The notes beneath the pieces were generated by a model. It was given only the letters and a program-made list of their open reading frames with translations. It did not search any database and was not told the origin of the DNA. The translations under genes and the position numbers were made by a program. Of a stretch of 64,000 nt of DNA, positions 36,117 to 46,375 are shown one piece after another; within the stretch, counting starts at the first letter, position 1; each line of letters starts with the position of its first letter. This stretch comes from Cyanobium usitatum str. Tous (GTDB lineage Bacteria > Cyanobacteriota > Cyanobacteriia > PCC-6307 > Cyanobiaceae). The DNA lies in NCBI RefSeq assembly GCF_003011885.1, contig NZ_PXXO01000006.1, positions 62,001 to 126,000 on the forward strand, given 5' to 3'.

Positions 36117-38954
36117 ATGGCTCGAGTGCCTGCTGCCACCGCCGTGACCGAGCTGTCTGCCCCAGCCCCTGAAGCGGCTCTGCCCAAGACCTACGACCCG
36201 GTGGGCACGGAAAGCCGCTGGCAGCAAGCCTGGGAGAGCAGCGGTGCCTTTCACCCGGATCCTGCGGCACCGGGTGAGCCCTTTTCTGTGGTGATTCCGC
36301 CGCCGAACGTGACCGGCAGCCTGCACATGGGCCACGCCTTCAACACGGCCCTGATCGACACGATCGTGCGCTTTCAGCGCCTGCGCGGCAAAAACGTGCT
36401 CTGCCTGCCGGGCACCGACCACGCCTCGATCGCCGTGCAGACGATCCTCGAGAAGCAGCTCAAGGCAGAAGGCAAGCGCAAGGAAGATCTGGGCCGTGAG
36501 GCATTTCTCGAGAAGGCCTGGGACTGGAAGGCGGAGAGCGGCGGCACGATCGTGGGCCAGCTGCGCCGCCTGGGCTACTCGGTTGATTGGCAGCGCGAGC
36601 GCTTCACCCTCGACGCCGGCTGCAGCGCCGCCGTGATCGAGGCCTTCAACCGCCTGCACGAGCAGGGGCTGATCTACCGGGGTGAATACCTGGTGAATTG
36701 GTGCCCAGCCTCGGGTTCGGCGGTGAGCGATCTGGAGGTGGAGATGAAGGAGGTGGACGGCCATCTCTGGCATTTCCGTTATCCGCTCAGCAGCGGGGCC
36801 GGCTTCCTGGAAGTGGCCACCACCCGTCCCGAAACCCTGCTGGGTGACACGGCCGTGGCGGTGAATCCCAAGGATCCGCGCTACACCGATCTGGTGGGCC
36901 AGACCCTCACCCTGCCCCTGGTGGGGCGACAGATTCCGATCGTGGCCGACGACCACGTGGATGCGGAGTTCGGCACCGGCTGCGTCAAGGTGACCCCAGC
37001 CCATGACCCCAACGACTTCGCGATAGGCCAGCGCCACAACCTGCCGCTAATTACGGTGATGGCCAAGGACGGCTCGATGAACGAAGCGGCCGGCCGCTTC
37101 GCCGGCCTGGATCGCTTCGAGGCTCGCCAAGCTGTAGTGGCGGCCATGGAGGCGGAAGGTTTCCTTGTGCGTGTGGAGGACTACCGCCACAGCGTGCCCT
37201 TCTCCGATCGCGGCAAGGTGCCGGTGGAGCCCCTGCTCTCCACCCAGTGGTTTGTCAAAACCGAGCCCCTGGCGGCCCGCTGCCGTGAGGCCCTCGAGAA
37301 CGCCGATCCCCGTTTCGTGCCGGAGCGCTGGAGCAAGGTGTATCGCGACTGGCTCACCGACATCCGCGACTGGTGCATCTCCCGTCAGCTGTGGTGGGGC
37401 CACCGCATCCCCGCCTGGTTTGTGGTGAGTGAAACGGGCGGTGTGATCACCGACAACACCCCCTATGTGGTGGCCCGCGGTGAGTCTGAAGCCATGGCGA
37501 AGGCGGAAGCCCAATTTGGCGGCGGCACCCACGCCCATCCCGTGGTGCTGGAGCAGGACCCCGACGCCCTCGATACCTGGTTTTCCAGCGGCCTCTGGCC
37601 CTTCTCCACCCTGGGCTGGCCCGATGCCGATGCTGCCGACCTGGAGCGCTGGTACCCCACCAGCGTGCTGGTGACGGGCTTCGACATCATCTTCTTCTGG
37701 GTGGCCCGGATGACGATGATGGCCGGAGCCCTAATGAGTGGACGGGAAGGTTCTGGAATTCCTTGGATTCCCTTCAAAGACGTGTACATCCACGGCCTGG
37801 TGCGGGATGAACAGAACCGCAAGATGAGTAAGTCCTCTGGCAACGGCATCGACCCGCTGCTGCTGATTGAGCGCTACGGCGCCGATGCCCTGCGGTTTGC
37901 CCTGGTGCGTGAGGTGGCCGGTGCCGGCCAGGACATCCGCCTCGATTACGACCGCAAATCCGACACCTCCGCCACGGTGGAGGCCTCGCGCAACTTCGCC
38001 AACAAGCTCTGGAACGTCACCCGTTTCGCCTTGATGAACCTGGGGGGCGAGACGTCCGCTTCGCTGGGCGAGCCGGATCCGGCGGCGCTGCAGCTGGCGG
38101 ATCGCTGGATCCTGTTGCGGCTGGCGCGGGTGAACCGCGAAACCGCGGAGCGCTATGGCAACTACGGCTTGGGCGAGGCGGCCAAGGGGCTTTATGAGTT
38201 CGCCTGGAACGAGGTGTGCGATTGGTATGTGGAGCTGATCAAGCGGCGGCTCAATCCAGGTGAAAACCCGAGCCCAGCAGCCCTTGCCGACCAGCGCACC
38301 GCCCGCGCCGTGTTGGCCAAGGTTCTTGGCGAGTTGCTGGTGATGCTGCATCCGCTGATGCCGCACCTGAGTGAGGAGCTGTGGCACGGCCTCACTGGCC
38401 AGCCAGAGAGCAGCTTTCTGGCCCTGCAGAGCTGGCCGGCACTTGATCAGGCCGCTCTAGACGACCAGCTTGAGGCCCAGTTTGCCGAGCTGATCGAGGC
38501 GATTCGGGTGGTGCGCAACCTGCGGGCTTTGGCGGGGCTCAAGCCCAGCCAAAGCGCGCCGGTGTCGTTTGTGACTGGCCGCGCTGAGCTGGCAGCCCTG
38601 TTGCAGGAGGCCAGCCCCGACATCACGGCCCTCACCCGAGCCGAGAGCGTGGCGGTGCTTAGCCCCGAGCAGGCCGAAGCTGCTCCGGCCGCCAAGGCCC
38701 TGGCTGGCGTGAGCGGTGAGCTGCAGGTGTTGTTGCCCATCGAGGGCCTGGTGGATCTCGACGCCCTGCGCGGCCGCCTGGAGAAGGACATCGCCAAGGC
38801 CGATAGGGAGATCAAGGGCCTGGCGGGTCGCCTCGCCAATCCCAACTTTGCAGATAAGGCCCCGCCTGAGGTGGTGCTGGAGTGCAAGGCAAACCTGGCC
38901 GAAGCTGAAGCCCAGGCGGACCTGGCCCGCAGACGGCTGGGGGATTTGGGCTGA
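36117..38954 (+). CDS. valS: Valyl-tRNA synthetase
   Basis: ValS charges tRNA-Val and edits misactivated threonine. The 945-residue product shows the class I HIGH-type motif [14 protein letters not shown] at about residues 62-75, the CP1 editing domain with [17 protein letters not shown], the second signature [12 protein letters not shown] at about residue 565, and the C-terminal tRNA-binding coiled coil ([20 protein letters not shown]). ValS/IleS specificity is settled by the GS/HMGHA form and the long coil. The start at 36117 is kept because the N-terminus reads smoothly, although the first 25 residues (Ala/Pro-rich) are longer than usual. Confidence 0.97.
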   Translation: MARVPAATAVTELSAPAPEAALPKTYDPVGTESRWQQAWESSGAFHPDPAAPGEPFSVVIPPPNVTGSLHMGHAFNTALIDTIVRFQRLRGKNVLCLPGTDHASIAVQTILEKQLKAEGKRKEDLGREAFLEKAWDWKAESGGTIVGQLRRLGYSVDWQRERFTLDAGCSAAVIEAFNRLHEQGLIYRGEYLVNWCPASGSAVSDLEVEMKEVDGHLWHFRYPLSSGAGFLEVATTRPETLLGDTAVAVNPKDPRYTDLVGQTLTLPLVGRQIPIVADDHVDAEFGTGCVKVTPAHDPNDFAIGQRHNLPLITVMAKDGSMNEAAGRFAGLDRFEARQAVVAAMEAEGFLVRVEDYRHSVPFSDRGKVPVEPLLSTQWFVKTEPLAARCREALENADPRFVPERWSKVYRDWLTDIRDWCISRQLWWGHRIPAWFVVSETGGVITDNTPYVVARGESEAMAKAEAQFGGGTHAHPVVLEQDPDALDTWFSSGLWPFSTLGWPDADAADLERWYPTSVLVTGFDIIFFWVARMTMMAGALMSGREGSGIPWIPFKDVYIHGLVRDEQNRKMSKSSGNGIDPLLLIERYGADALRFALVREVAGAGQDIRLDYDRKSDTSATVEASRNFANKLWNVTRFALMNLGGETSASLGEPDPAALQLADRWILLRLARVNRETAERYGNYGLGEAAKGLYEFAWNEVCDWYVELIKRRLNPGENPSPAALADQRTARAVLAKVLGELLVMLHPLMPHLSEELWHGLTGQPESSFLALQSWPALDQAALDDQLEAQFAELIEAIRVVRNLRALAGLKPSQSAPVSFVTGRAELAALLQEASPDITALTRAESVAVLSPEQAEAAPAAKALAGVSGELQVLLPIEGLVDLDALRGRLEKDIAKADREIKGLAGRLANPNFADKAPPEVVLECKANLAEAEAQADLARRRLGDLG

Positions 38955-38963
38955 GCCTCGGGC

Positions 38964-39698
38964 TCAGGCGCTCGCCACCAGTCGGCCGTCCTCCAGGTTC
39001 ACCACTCGGTCAGCGATATCGAGGATCTTGTTGTCGTGGGTCACCATCACGATCGCGGCGCCGTGGCTGTCGGCCAGCTGCCGGAACAGGTCGACCACAT
39101 CGCGGCCGGAGGTCTTGTCGAGGGCTGCGGTGGGTTCATCGGCCAGCAGCAATCGGGGGCTGGGGGCTAGGGCGCGGGCGATCGCCACCCGCTGCTTCTG
39201 GCCGCCGGAGAGTTTCTCGGGGTAGTAATGCACCCGTTCCCCCAGTCCCACGTGGCCCAGCATGGCGGCGGCGCAGTCATCCATCGCCAGCCGGCCTTGC
39301 CCCAGCCAGACGGGGCTGACCTCCAGGCCGAAGCGCACGTTCTCCAGGGCCGTCAGGTAGGGCAGCAGATTGTGGGCCTGGAAGATGAAGCCGGCCTGGC
39401 GCCGCAGCCGGGTCAGGGTGGTGTTGTCGGCCTCCAGCAGCTCTTCACCCAGCACCCGCAGGCTGCCGCTCTGGGCGGCCCGCAGGCCGCCGAGCATGGT
39501 CAGCAGGGTGGTCTTGCCCGAGCCGGAGGGGCCGGTGAGGATCACGATCTCGCCAGCATGCACGCTCAGGTTGATGTCGGTGAGCACCTGCTTGGCGGTG
39601 TCCCCCTCGCCGAACCAGTGGTTCAGATGCTGCACCTTGATCCGCAGCTCGCGCCCGGTGTGATCGGGTGAGCCGGCTGCAGTGTCCAGCGGCCCCAT
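38964..39698 (-). CDS. devA: DevA-type ABC exporter ATP-binding protein
   Basis: DevA is the ATPase of DevBCA, a MacB-like exporter that in heterocystous cyanobacteria sends out glycolipids through TolC. The 244-residue product has Walker A TGPSGSGKTT, the DevA-like FIFQAHNLLPYLTALENVRFG, the signature LSGGQKQRVAIARAL, Walker B LLLADEPTAALD and switch His in MVTHD. It overlaps devC by one base. A non-heterocystous picocyanobacterium has no heterocyst glycolipids, so the cargo is unknown here. Confidence 0.9.
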   Translation of the reverse strand: MGPLDTAAGSPDHTGRELRIKVQHLNHWFGEGDTAKQVLTDINLSVHAGEIVILTGPSGSGKTTLLTMLGGLRAAQSGSLRVLGEELLEADNTTLTRLRRQAGFIFQAHNLLPYLTALENVRFGLEVSPVWLGQGRLAMDDCAAAMLGHVGLGERVHYYPEKLSGGQKQRVAIARALAPSPRLLLADEPTAALDKTSGRDVVDLFRQLADSHGAAIVMVTHDNKILDIADRVVNLEDGRLVASA

Positions 39699-40867
39699 CA
39701 GAAGATGTCGGCGGGATCAAGCCGCCGCAGCTTGCCGGTGGCCAGCCAGCCCGATCCGGCCGCCATCGTCAGGGTCAGGGTGAACACCGCAACGGCTCGC
39801 TGGGCGGTCATGGCGATCAGCAGCGAGGTGGAGTTGGCCAGCACGGCATAGAGCCCGATCGCCAGCACCAGGCTGGGCACGAAGGCCAGGGCAGCCAGCA
39901 GCACCGATTCCTGCACGATGATGCCGACGACGAAGCGATCGCTATAGCCCATCGCCTTCATCGTGGCGTATTCCGGCAGGTGATCACTGACGTCGGAATA
40001 GAGAATCTGGTAGACGATGATCGCGCCGACGATCAGGCCCACCAGCACCCCCAGGTTGAAGATCAGACCGAAGGAGGTGTTGTTGCGCCAGTGGTCCACC
40101 TCCACCGCCTCCAGCTGCTGGAGGGTCAGCACCCTGACCGATGGATCGAGAAAGCTCGCCAGGGTGGCCTGCACCTGTTCGCGGCTGACGCCCGGTTGCA
40201 GCTGGATCACGCCGAGCTGGATGTCATCACTGCTCTGATCGGGGAACCAGGTTTTGAAGTTGCTGGCCGACGTCAGCAGGTTGATGTCGGCGGCGAAGGT
40301 GAGGCCCATGGTGAACAGGCCGTTGACCACGGCCCGCTTGCCGCGTAGCTCGGTGTCGTAGTAGCCGTCTTTGGCCACGATCCGGGCCACTGGACCGGCC
40401 GCCTCCTTGGAGAGGGTGTCAAAGAACAGGCCATCGGGACGCAGTAACTTGCCGCGATCGGCCTCTAGTTCGGGGATGCGTAGGGCTGGATTCTCCGGCG
40501 CCAGACCAAAAATCAGGGCCTGCTTTTTCTCGCGACTGTCGCGGTTCAGCCAGTCGGTCTTGCCGATGTACAGCGGTGTCACCGCTTCCACCCCCTGCAC
40601 CCCCAGGGCCTGCATCAGGCGGCTGCGCGGCAGGTTGAGCGGTTCGCCCAGGTTGGTGTAGCGGCGGCTCACCATCACCAGCTCGCCATTGAGGCGTTGC
40701 AGCGGCCGCTTCTGGCTGGCGTACAACCCGCTGGCCAGCCCCAGCTGGAAGAACACCAGCACGTTGGCGAAGCTGACACCGGCAATGGCGGCGAGCAACC
40801 GCATGGGCCGATGGCTGGTCTGCCGCCAGGCCAGGGGTGTGCGGCGCAGCGCGGCGAATGGGTTCAT
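39698..40867 (-). CDS. devC: DevC-type ABC exporter permease
   Basis: DevC is the MacB/FtsX-like permease of DevBCA. The 389-residue product has an N-terminal membrane segment (LLAAIAGVSFANVLVFFQLG), a large periplasmic domain (about 45-265), then three C-terminal helices: NLGVLVGLIVGAIIVYQILY, the VQESVLLAALAFVPSLVLAIG region, and AVFTLTLTMAAGSGW. The start RTPLAWRQTSHRPMRLLAAI is characteristic of DevC. The last helix is followed by ATGKLRRLDPADIF, as in this family. It overlaps devB by four bases and devA by one. Confidence 0.9.
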   Translation of the reverse strand: MNPFAALRRTPLAWRQTSHRPMRLLAAIAGVSFANVLVFFQLGLASGLYASQKRPLQRLNGELVMVSRRYTNLGEPLNLPRSRLMQALGVQGVEAVTPLYIGKTDWLNRDSREKKQALIFGLAPENPALRIPELEADRGKLLRPDGLFFDTLSKEAAGPVARIVAKDGYYDTELRGKRAVVNGLFTMGLTFAADINLLTSASNFKTWFPDQSSDDIQLGVIQLQPGVSREQVQATLASFLDPSVRVLTLQQLEAVEVDHWRNNTSFGLIFNLGVLVGLIVGAIIVYQILYSDVSDHLPEYATMKAMGYSDRFVVGIIVQESVLLAALAFVPSLVLAIGLYAVLANSTSLLIAMTAQRAVAVFTLTLTMAAGSGWLATGKLRRLDPADIF

Positions 40868-41928
40868 GGCGCGCCACTCAGGACGCGATCCCGGGCCGCC
40901 TTCTGGTCAGCCTGCTGGGCCGCGGTCAGCGGGGCGAACAGCACATTGACCTGCAGGTAGTTCAGATGGCTGGCGAGGGCCGACTCCTGCGGGGTAAGGC
41001 CGATCTTCACTGCCAGCACTCGCCGGTCCAGGTTCTCGCCGGCCTGGCCACTGAACACGGTCTGACGGCTGACCTCCCGGGCAATCTCCACCACCTGGCC
41101 CTCCACCTTGCGGCCCTTGAAACCATCCGCACTGAGGCTGGCCTTCTGCCCCAGGGCGATCATCGGCCGATCGCTCTGATAAACCTCGGCGATCACGCCC
41201 ATGCGGCTGCTGTCGCCCATTTCCAGCAGGCCATCCTCACCAACCTTGTCGCCGGGGCGGGCATGCACCTTGAAGACGGTGCCGGAGAACGGCGCCAGCA
41301 CCGTGGCCTTGGCCCGTTCGGTCTTGTCCTTGTCCAGGGATGCCCGGCTGGAACGCAGTTCCTCCACCAGGGTTGCCTTGGTGGCGATCGCTTCGGCCAG
41401 CTGAGCCTTGGCGCTGCTTTCGTCAGCCTGCAGCTTTTCGACCCGGTTGGCGCTGGTGGCCCCTGCGGCGAACAGTTGCTCGGCCCGGCGTGCCTCGGCA
41501 CTGGCCTGGCGCAGGTCGGCCTTGTAGCGGGCGATGACGCTGTCCTGGGCGGCCAGCTTGCTCTCGGCCACGCGGATCTCCGCCTCGGATTGGCGCACAC
41601 TGCTCTCCAGGGTGTCGATGCTTTCGAGCACCGCCAGAGGTTGGCCTTTACGCACCTCCTGGCCTTCCTTCACCAGGATCTCCCGCACCCGGTCATTGCT
41701 CAGGGAACTGGGCACCGACACCTGGCTGATGCCGCCCAGGGGCTCGATCCGGCCCAGGGCGGACACCTGGCGGGGCAGCAGCGGTACGGCCTTCCGCGCT
41801 TCGACCTGCTTCTGCTGGCGTTGCTGCCACAGGCGAGTGCCGAGGCCGGCAAGCAGCACCAGGGCGAGCAGGGCCGCCACCACCTGCCAGGGTCCGCGGC
41901 CCCCCTTGCGACCCGTCGGAGTGCGCAT
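40864..41928 (-). CDS. devB: DevB-type membrane fusion protein
   Basis: DevB links the DevCA exporter to an outer-membrane TolC. The 354-residue product has an N-terminal membrane segment (VVAALLALVLLAGLGTRLW), VSALGRIEPLGGISQVSVPS, KEGQEVRKGQPLAVLESIDT, a long coiled coil (about 95-205), then APFSGTVFKVHARPGDKV, all typical of DevB (the GRIEP motif in particular). It is the first gene of devBCA and diverges from the VTT-family gene 77 bases away. No NtcA box (GTA-N8-TAC) was noticed ahead of it, although devBCA of Anabaena is NtcA-controlled. Confidence 0.88.
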   Translation of the reverse strand: MRTPTGRKGGRGPWQVVAALLALVLLAGLGTRLWQQRQQKQVEARKAVPLLPRQVSALGRIEPLGGISQVSVPSSLSNDRVREILVKEGQEVRKGQPLAVLESIDTLESSVRQSEAEIRVAESKLAAQDSVIARYKADLRQASAEARRAEQLFAAGATSANRVEKLQADESSAKAQLAEAIATKATLVEELRSSRASLDKDKTERAKATVLAPFSGTVFKVHARPGDKVGEDGLLEMGDSSRMGVIAEVYQSDRPMIALGQKASLSADGFKGRKVEGQVVEIAREVSRQTVFSGQAGENLDRRVLAVKIGLTPQESALASHLNYLQVNVLFAPLTAAQQADQKAARDRVLSGAP

Positions 41929-42005
41929 TGTAATCGTTGGATGTGTCCTCGCCTGGGCCGGTTATAGGGCGCCGGGCTGGCTCTGCCCACCGCTACGGTT
42001 CGTTC

Positions 42006-42623
42006 ATGGATGGATTGGCACTGCTCGACCAGCTGCTGCCCGCCCTGCGCTCCCCCCTCGGTGCCCTGGCGTTCGTGCCGCTCTATGCGCTCTGGGTGAC
42101 CCTGCTGCTGCCAGGGGTATGGGCTTCGATGCTGGCTGGCGCCCTGTATGGCACCTGGTGGGGCAGTTTGATCGTGTTTGTAGGGGCCTGCCTGGGGGCC
42201 GAGGCCGCTTTCCTGCTCGGTCGTACCTGGTTGCGCAATTGGGCCCGCCGGCGGCTGGCGGCGGTGCCGAAGCTCCTGGCGATCGAGCAGGCGGTGAGCC
42301 GGGAGGGGCTGAAGCTGGTGCTGCTAACCCGCCTCTCGCCGGCCTTTCCCTTCTCCCTGCTCAATTTCGCCTATGGCCTCAGCGAGGTGAGCCTGCGCGA
42401 CTACTCGATTGGCTTGATCGGCATCCTGCCCGGCACGATCCTGTTTTGCGGCCTGGGCGCCTTGGCCGGCGATGTGGCCCGCTTCGGCGAAGTGCTCTCC
42501 GGCGAGGCCGATGCCGGCACCTGGGCTCTGCGCATAGGCGGCCTGCTGGCCAGCGTCGCCAGCGTTTGGCTGGCTGGTAAGGCGGCGCAGCGGGCGCTTC
42601 AGGGGGGTGATCCACCGGCCTGA
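42006..42623 (+). CDS. VTT/TVP38-TMEM64 family membrane protein
   Basis: The 205-residue product has four to five membrane helices and the VTT (SNARE-associated/DedA-superfamily) core: LPGVWASMLAGALYGTWWGS, GACLGAEAAFLLGRTWLR, then LVLLTRLSPAFPFSLLNFAYGLS, which contains the conserved Arg-x-x-P and FN-Y-x-G residues. TVP38/DedA proteins are now associated with lipid flipping or membrane homeostasis. The ATG at 42006 starts a normal family N-terminus. Its 3' end overlaps the opposite 61-residue gene by 25 bases. Confidence 0.88.
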   Translation: MDGLALLDQLLPALRSPLGALAFVPLYALWVTLLLPGVWASMLAGALYGTWWGSLIVFVGACLGAEAAFLLGRTWLRNWARRRLAAVPKLLAIEQAVSREGLKLVLLTRLSPAFPFSLLNFAYGLSEVSLRDYSIGLIGILPGTILFCGLGALAGDVARFGEVLSGEADAGTWALRIGGLLASVASVWLAGKAAQRALQGGDPPA

Positions 42624-42784
42624 TCGGGATCGGTAAGCCGCCAGTTGCGAAGGGCCGCAATCAACACAAAACAGGCCAGGCGAAGCCGTGCCAGCACGCC
42701 GGGGCGGGCGGCCAGCTCGGTGAATTTTGCTCGGCCGCATTCGGTTTTGATCCAGCGGAAGACGTTGGGGGCGGAGTCAGTCAC
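42599..42784 (-). CDS. 61-residue conserved small protein, copy 1
   Basis: A GTG at 42784 opens a 61-residue protein with the core RWIKTECGRAK, LAA, LARLRLACFVLIAALRNWRL. A 52-residue relative occurs at 53103-53261, with 33 of about 43 core residues identical, and the differences are mostly conservative. That conservation between two copies is the main reason to call both genes real. The second half could form one amphipathic or membrane-associated helix. I know no function. The gene is next to the 3' end of the PhoD-RTX gene, and the two copies bracket the whole RTX block in the same orientation. Confidence 0.7.
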   Translation of the reverse strand: MTDSAPNVFRWIKTECGRAKFTELAARPGVLARLRLACFVLIAALRNWRLTDPDQAGGSPP

Positions 42785-42851
42785 GGGCTGGCCTGTGGGG
42801 CCAGAGACAGAGCCCGTGGGCGAGGGCAAGGGGTGGACGACCAGAGGCGGT

Positions 42852-45800
42852 CTAGATAATTGAGAAGTCGTCGGCTGCAAGGTCAACCCTGTTCTTAAAG
42901 AGAGTAAAGGCACCTCCGTTCGCGCCAAATCCACCACCCGAGCCGTTGCTGTTGAAGAACAGTTGTTTTGAGCTGGTTTCGTAGACAATCGAGGCATTCG
43001 ATGCAGCTGCTGCATCGATGCTTGAGACGGTGGCAAACTCTCGAGAAATGCTGAATCCGTTGCCTTTGGCACTTGCAAGTCCGAATGAAGAAGCGCTGAG
43101 CGAGATTCGATCTCCTTGTCTGGGCTTGAAGTCGACAATGAAATCCCGGCCCTCTGAGCCGACGTTAAACAGCCCTCGCTCGCTTGAAAAAATAAACTGA
43201 TCTGCACCCTTGCCTCCTTTAAGCCTGTCATTGCCTTCGCGGCCCCATAAAGAGTCATTGCCGCCGCCTGCCTTGAAGCTGTTGGAGCCCGAGTTGCCAA
43301 TGATCGCGTTGTCGCCGGAATTGCCGCTGGCATTGATGTCGTTGGAGCCTGTCAAGATCACGGTCGACTCTCTGGAATTCCGGGGGAGCTTTAACGATGT
43401 GCCAACCTCCACAGGGATGCCGATCGTGATCTGTTTGATCGATGGAGCCAAAGGCTGGCCAGTGATGGGATCCGGTTGGGGAGCCGGTTGTGGGGCCGGG
43501 ACAGGAACCGGTTGGGGAGCCGAGACAAGATCCAGCTGAGGAGAGAAAACTGCGGCGGCTTTGCTATCACTGAAGGCCAGTTGCAGGTCGATGCTCGCCA
43601 GCTGCTCTGCGGTGAGATCAAGCGGAGCGGTGGCCCTGAGGGTGGTACCCGAGGTGGTGATCCATTCGGGGCCCTTTACTTTCAGCAGCTGCAGAGTGTC
43701 GCCATCAAGATCATTGACATGGATGCTGAGATCACTGATGAGCTCAGCCCCACGCCTGAGCTCGAGGGTGACGGGTCCGGCTTTCAGCTCCGGTGCGGAG
43801 TTGATTGATACATTGAAGCCTCGCAGCAGCGCTTTCACTTCGGCCCACTTTCCTGAGGGGGCCACCCCGTCGATCAGCAGTTCGTCGATACCTGGTGCGT
43901 AGTCGAGAATTTGCAGAGCCCCAGCGCTGCCGGTCTCGGAGGAGTCGATCAGGAAGCTGTCCCGTTCCAGGTCCACTAGGGCCGTGAAAGGCGAGAGGCC
44001 GAGGGCGGCGGAGCCCGTAAACAGTTTTCCGCCGATCACTCGATCGTTCAGCGCTCGCAGGAAGAACCGGTCGGAACCGGCTCCCCCCACCAGAAGATTG
44101 TCGCCCTGGCTGTCGGTGTTGAAGATTTCGTCGCTGCCACCAGCTGCCTCGATCTTTGAACCCACCCCGACGAAGATGCGATCGCCGGCTTCCGAACCCA
44201 GCAACGAGACGTCGGCCAGCTGAACGCCGACCCGGGGCAGGGTGGCGAAGGTGTACGGGTCGAGCAACGTCTGGCCACCGTTGATGTCGACAGCCATGCC
44301 GAACACCAGATCGAGCTCTCGCCAACCCGATTGCCAAGTAATCTGCGGAGTGGATTCGGGTTGAATAGAGAGCTTGAAATCGCTAGCGGCAACCACGGTT
44401 TCCGTGGCCCACTGGGACAGGCCGGAAACAGGATTCACCCCATCCAGGAACTGGAACGTTCCGACCGCCTGCTCCTTGGTCACCGCGAGATCCAGGAAGC
44501 CGCGGCGGTTCAGATCGGCATACTTCAGGCCGCTTACATAGCCGCGGAATAGGCCATCGAGGCCATCCACCGAAGGGTACTTATCACGGATGTAACCGTC
44601 TGCACCGGGAAAGTATTTTTCAAGCCCTGGGGACGTGACTCCTGGGGTGGCAAATTCCACACCCGCCACCGTGCCAGCTGGCTTGCTGCCAGGGGCCATC
44701 GTGTCGAGCACACCAGCCCAGGCGTTGTGGGTGTCCCCGGCAAGGCTAATTAGGCGCTTGCCTTGGGCGAGGGCGGTTTGAAGGATGGTTTCCCGCTCGA
44801 CGCCGTAGCCATCCCAGGCATCAAGGTTGTAGGGAATTTTGCCGCCTTCAGCGAACAGGGCCTGCTCGGCCGCCGAAAGCTCAGCAAAGGCGGTGCCGGT
44901 GGCTAGTTTCTGCAGCGGAGCAGCATATTTGTCCAGCAGGCTTAGATTACCGGCGTTCAAAAGCAGCTCGGCGGGCACCGCCATCGACTGCATCAGCACC
45001 TGCTGGCCGAGCACCTGCCAGGCAGCCTTCGATTGGCCCATCTGGCCTTGCAACCAGGCCAGCTGGGTATCCCCAATCAGATCCCTGTTTGGATCTCCCC
45101 AGGCTTTCTGCACGGCGGCAATTACCAGCTCCTGGGTAACGACGGGTGCCAGGGAAGGGGCGAAGGCCGCGATCGCCTGTTGGCCTACGGGAGGGGTAAC
45201 TCCAAGCCTCGTGGCGTAGGCGGTCAAGTCTGTGGGGCTTGCGATGATCGCGCCAATGCGGGCCTGCACAGCTGCCGCGTCTGGATAGTCGAGTTGCTCA
45301 TCCCTGGCCGTTAGCCGGGTTTCGAGCACATGCAGATCCAGGACATCCCCAAAGTTGAAGGAGCGGTAGCCCTGGGTCAGGGGTGTGCTGGCATCACCTT
45401 TGTCGACGCCTTGACGCAGCAGTGGTTCGCGGATCGGCAGCCACTCGTAGTAGGCCTTGAGGGCAGCATCACGGCGCGCGATCCAGTCACCTTCTGTTCC
45501 AGGCTGGTGGTTTTGGGCACCACCACTCCAGCTGTCATTCGCTGTTTCGTGGTCGTCCCAAATCGCGATCAGGGGCGCTGCGGCGCGCAGGGCCTGGAGG
45601 TTTTGATCGGTGTGGTACTGGGCATACCGCTGGCGGTAGTCGTCGAGGCTGACAATCTCGCGGTTCGGCAGGAAGCCCCGATCCGTGGCGGCGTCCTCGG
45701 CGGCTCCATAGCCTCCGGGGCCATATTCATAGATGTAGTCGCCCAGGTGCACCAGCGCGTCGTAGGGATTGACGGCCTGGATGGCGGCGGCACGGCCGTA

Positions 45801-46184
45801 GGCCGCAAAGGTATCCGCGGCGGGGAAGTTGGCGCAAGAGAACACGGCCAGGCGCACCGCGCCGCTATCGACAGGCAGGGTCTTGGTTTGCCCCGCCAAT
45901 GAGGCCACATCCCCGACGCGAAAGCGGTAGTAATAGGTGGTGTCTGCCTTGAGACCGTCGGCCTCAACCTTCACCGTCCAGTCGCGGCTGGCACTGGTGC
46001 TGAATGTGCCGCTATCGACGATCGAACCGGGCTCAAAGCCAGGGCTGAGGGAGGCCTGCCAAGTCCCGTCAATTTGCTCGTTATAGCCTTGGGGCGGTGT
46101 GATCCGAGTCCAAAGGATAACTGAATTGGAATAGGGATCACCCGAAGCCACGCCATGGTTAAAAGCAACTAATGGTGATGGCAT
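42852..46184 (-). CDS. PhoD-type alkaline phosphatase with RTX repeats, type I secreted
   Basis: PhoD enzymes are Ca/Fe-dependent phosphodiesterase/phosphomonoesterases. The 1110-residue product begins with the PhoD N-terminal domain (FNHGVASGDPYSNSVILWTR), then the catalytic domain with FSCANFP, HLGDYIYEYG, WDDHETANDS and SLAGDTHNAW (to about residue 560). Two RTX-type parts follow: one around residues 670-720 and one near 960-1010 (GGGNDSLWGREGNDRLKGGK), separated by a cadherin-like stretch and a Pro/Gln-rich linker. PhoD usually has a Tat signal; here the protein starts right at the mature domain, which with the RTX C-terminus points to type I secretion. It is 191 bases downstream of the second RTX gene. 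Confidence 0.9.
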   Translation of the reverse strand: MPSPLVAFNHGVASGDPYSNSVILWTRITPPQGYNEQIDGTWQASLSPGFEPGSIVDSGTFSTSASRDWTVKVEADGLKADTTYYYRFRVGDVASLAGQTKTLPVDSGAVRLAVFSCANFPAADTFAAYGRAAAIQAVNPYDALVHLGDYIYEYGPGGYGAAEDAATDRGFLPNREIVSLDDYRQRYAQYHTDQNLQALRAAAPLIAIWDDHETANDSWSGGAQNHQPGTEGDWIARRDAALKAYYEWLPIREPLLRQGVDKGDASTPLTQGYRSFNFGDVLDLHVLETRLTARDEQLDYPDAAAVQARIGAIIASPTDLTAYATRLGVTPPVGQQAIAAFAPSLAPVVTQELVIAAVQKAWGDPNRDLIGDTQLAWLQGQMGQSKAAWQVLGQQVLMQSMAVPAELLLNAGNLSLLDKYAAPLQKLATGTAFAELSAAEQALFAEGGKIPYNLDAWDGYGVERETILQTALAQGKRLISLAGDTHNAWAGVLDTMAPGSKPAGTVAGVEFATPGVTSPGLEKYFPGADGYIRDKYPSVDGLDGLFRGYVSGLKYADLNRRGFLDLAVTKEQAVGTFQFLDGVNPVSGLSQWATETVVAASDFKLSIQPESTPQITWQSGWRELDLVFGMAVDINGGQTLLDPYTFATLPRVGVQLADVSLLGSEAGDRIFVGVGSKIEAAGGSDEIFNTDSQGDNLLVGGAGSDRFFLRALNDRVIGGKLFTGSAALGLSPFTALVDLERDSFLIDSSETGSAGALQILDYAPGIDELLIDGVAPSGKWAEVKALLRGFNVSINSAPELKAGPVTLELRRGAELISDLSIHVNDLDGDTLQLLKVKGPEWITTSGTTLRATAPLDLTAEQLASIDLQLAFSDSKAAAVFSPQLDLVSAPQPVPVPAPQPAPQPDPITGQPLAPSIKQITIGIPVEVGTSLKLPRNSRESTVILTGSNDINASGNSGDNAIIGNSGSNSFKAGGGNDSLWGREGNDRLKGGKGADQFIFSSERGLFNVGSEGRDFIVDFKPRQGDRISLSASSFGLASAKGNGFSISREFATVSSIDAAAASNASIVYETSSKQLFFNSNGSGGGFGANGGAFTLFKNRVDLAADDFSII

Positions 46185-46375
46185 AGTCCGGATGACCTCA
46201 ATGTTGGTGGTTGTGTTAGCCGAGGCCTAGAATTGGCCTGAGCCCTAAATATGGTGGAATGCCTAAAGCTGGGGGATCGGTTTGAAGCGCTCCGCCTGCC
46301 TTAGACATTCCTTGGGAAAGTGATCCTGATCGGCTGGCTAAGAGCGAATCAGGACCACAAAATCGACAGGCCCAA

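Noticed and set aside
42785-43333. Upstream extension of the 61-residue gene to 244 residues
   Set aside because: The added part lies antiparallel within the PhoD-RTX gene and is Ser/Thr/Pro-rich shadow sequence; the second copy of the gene is only 52 residues.
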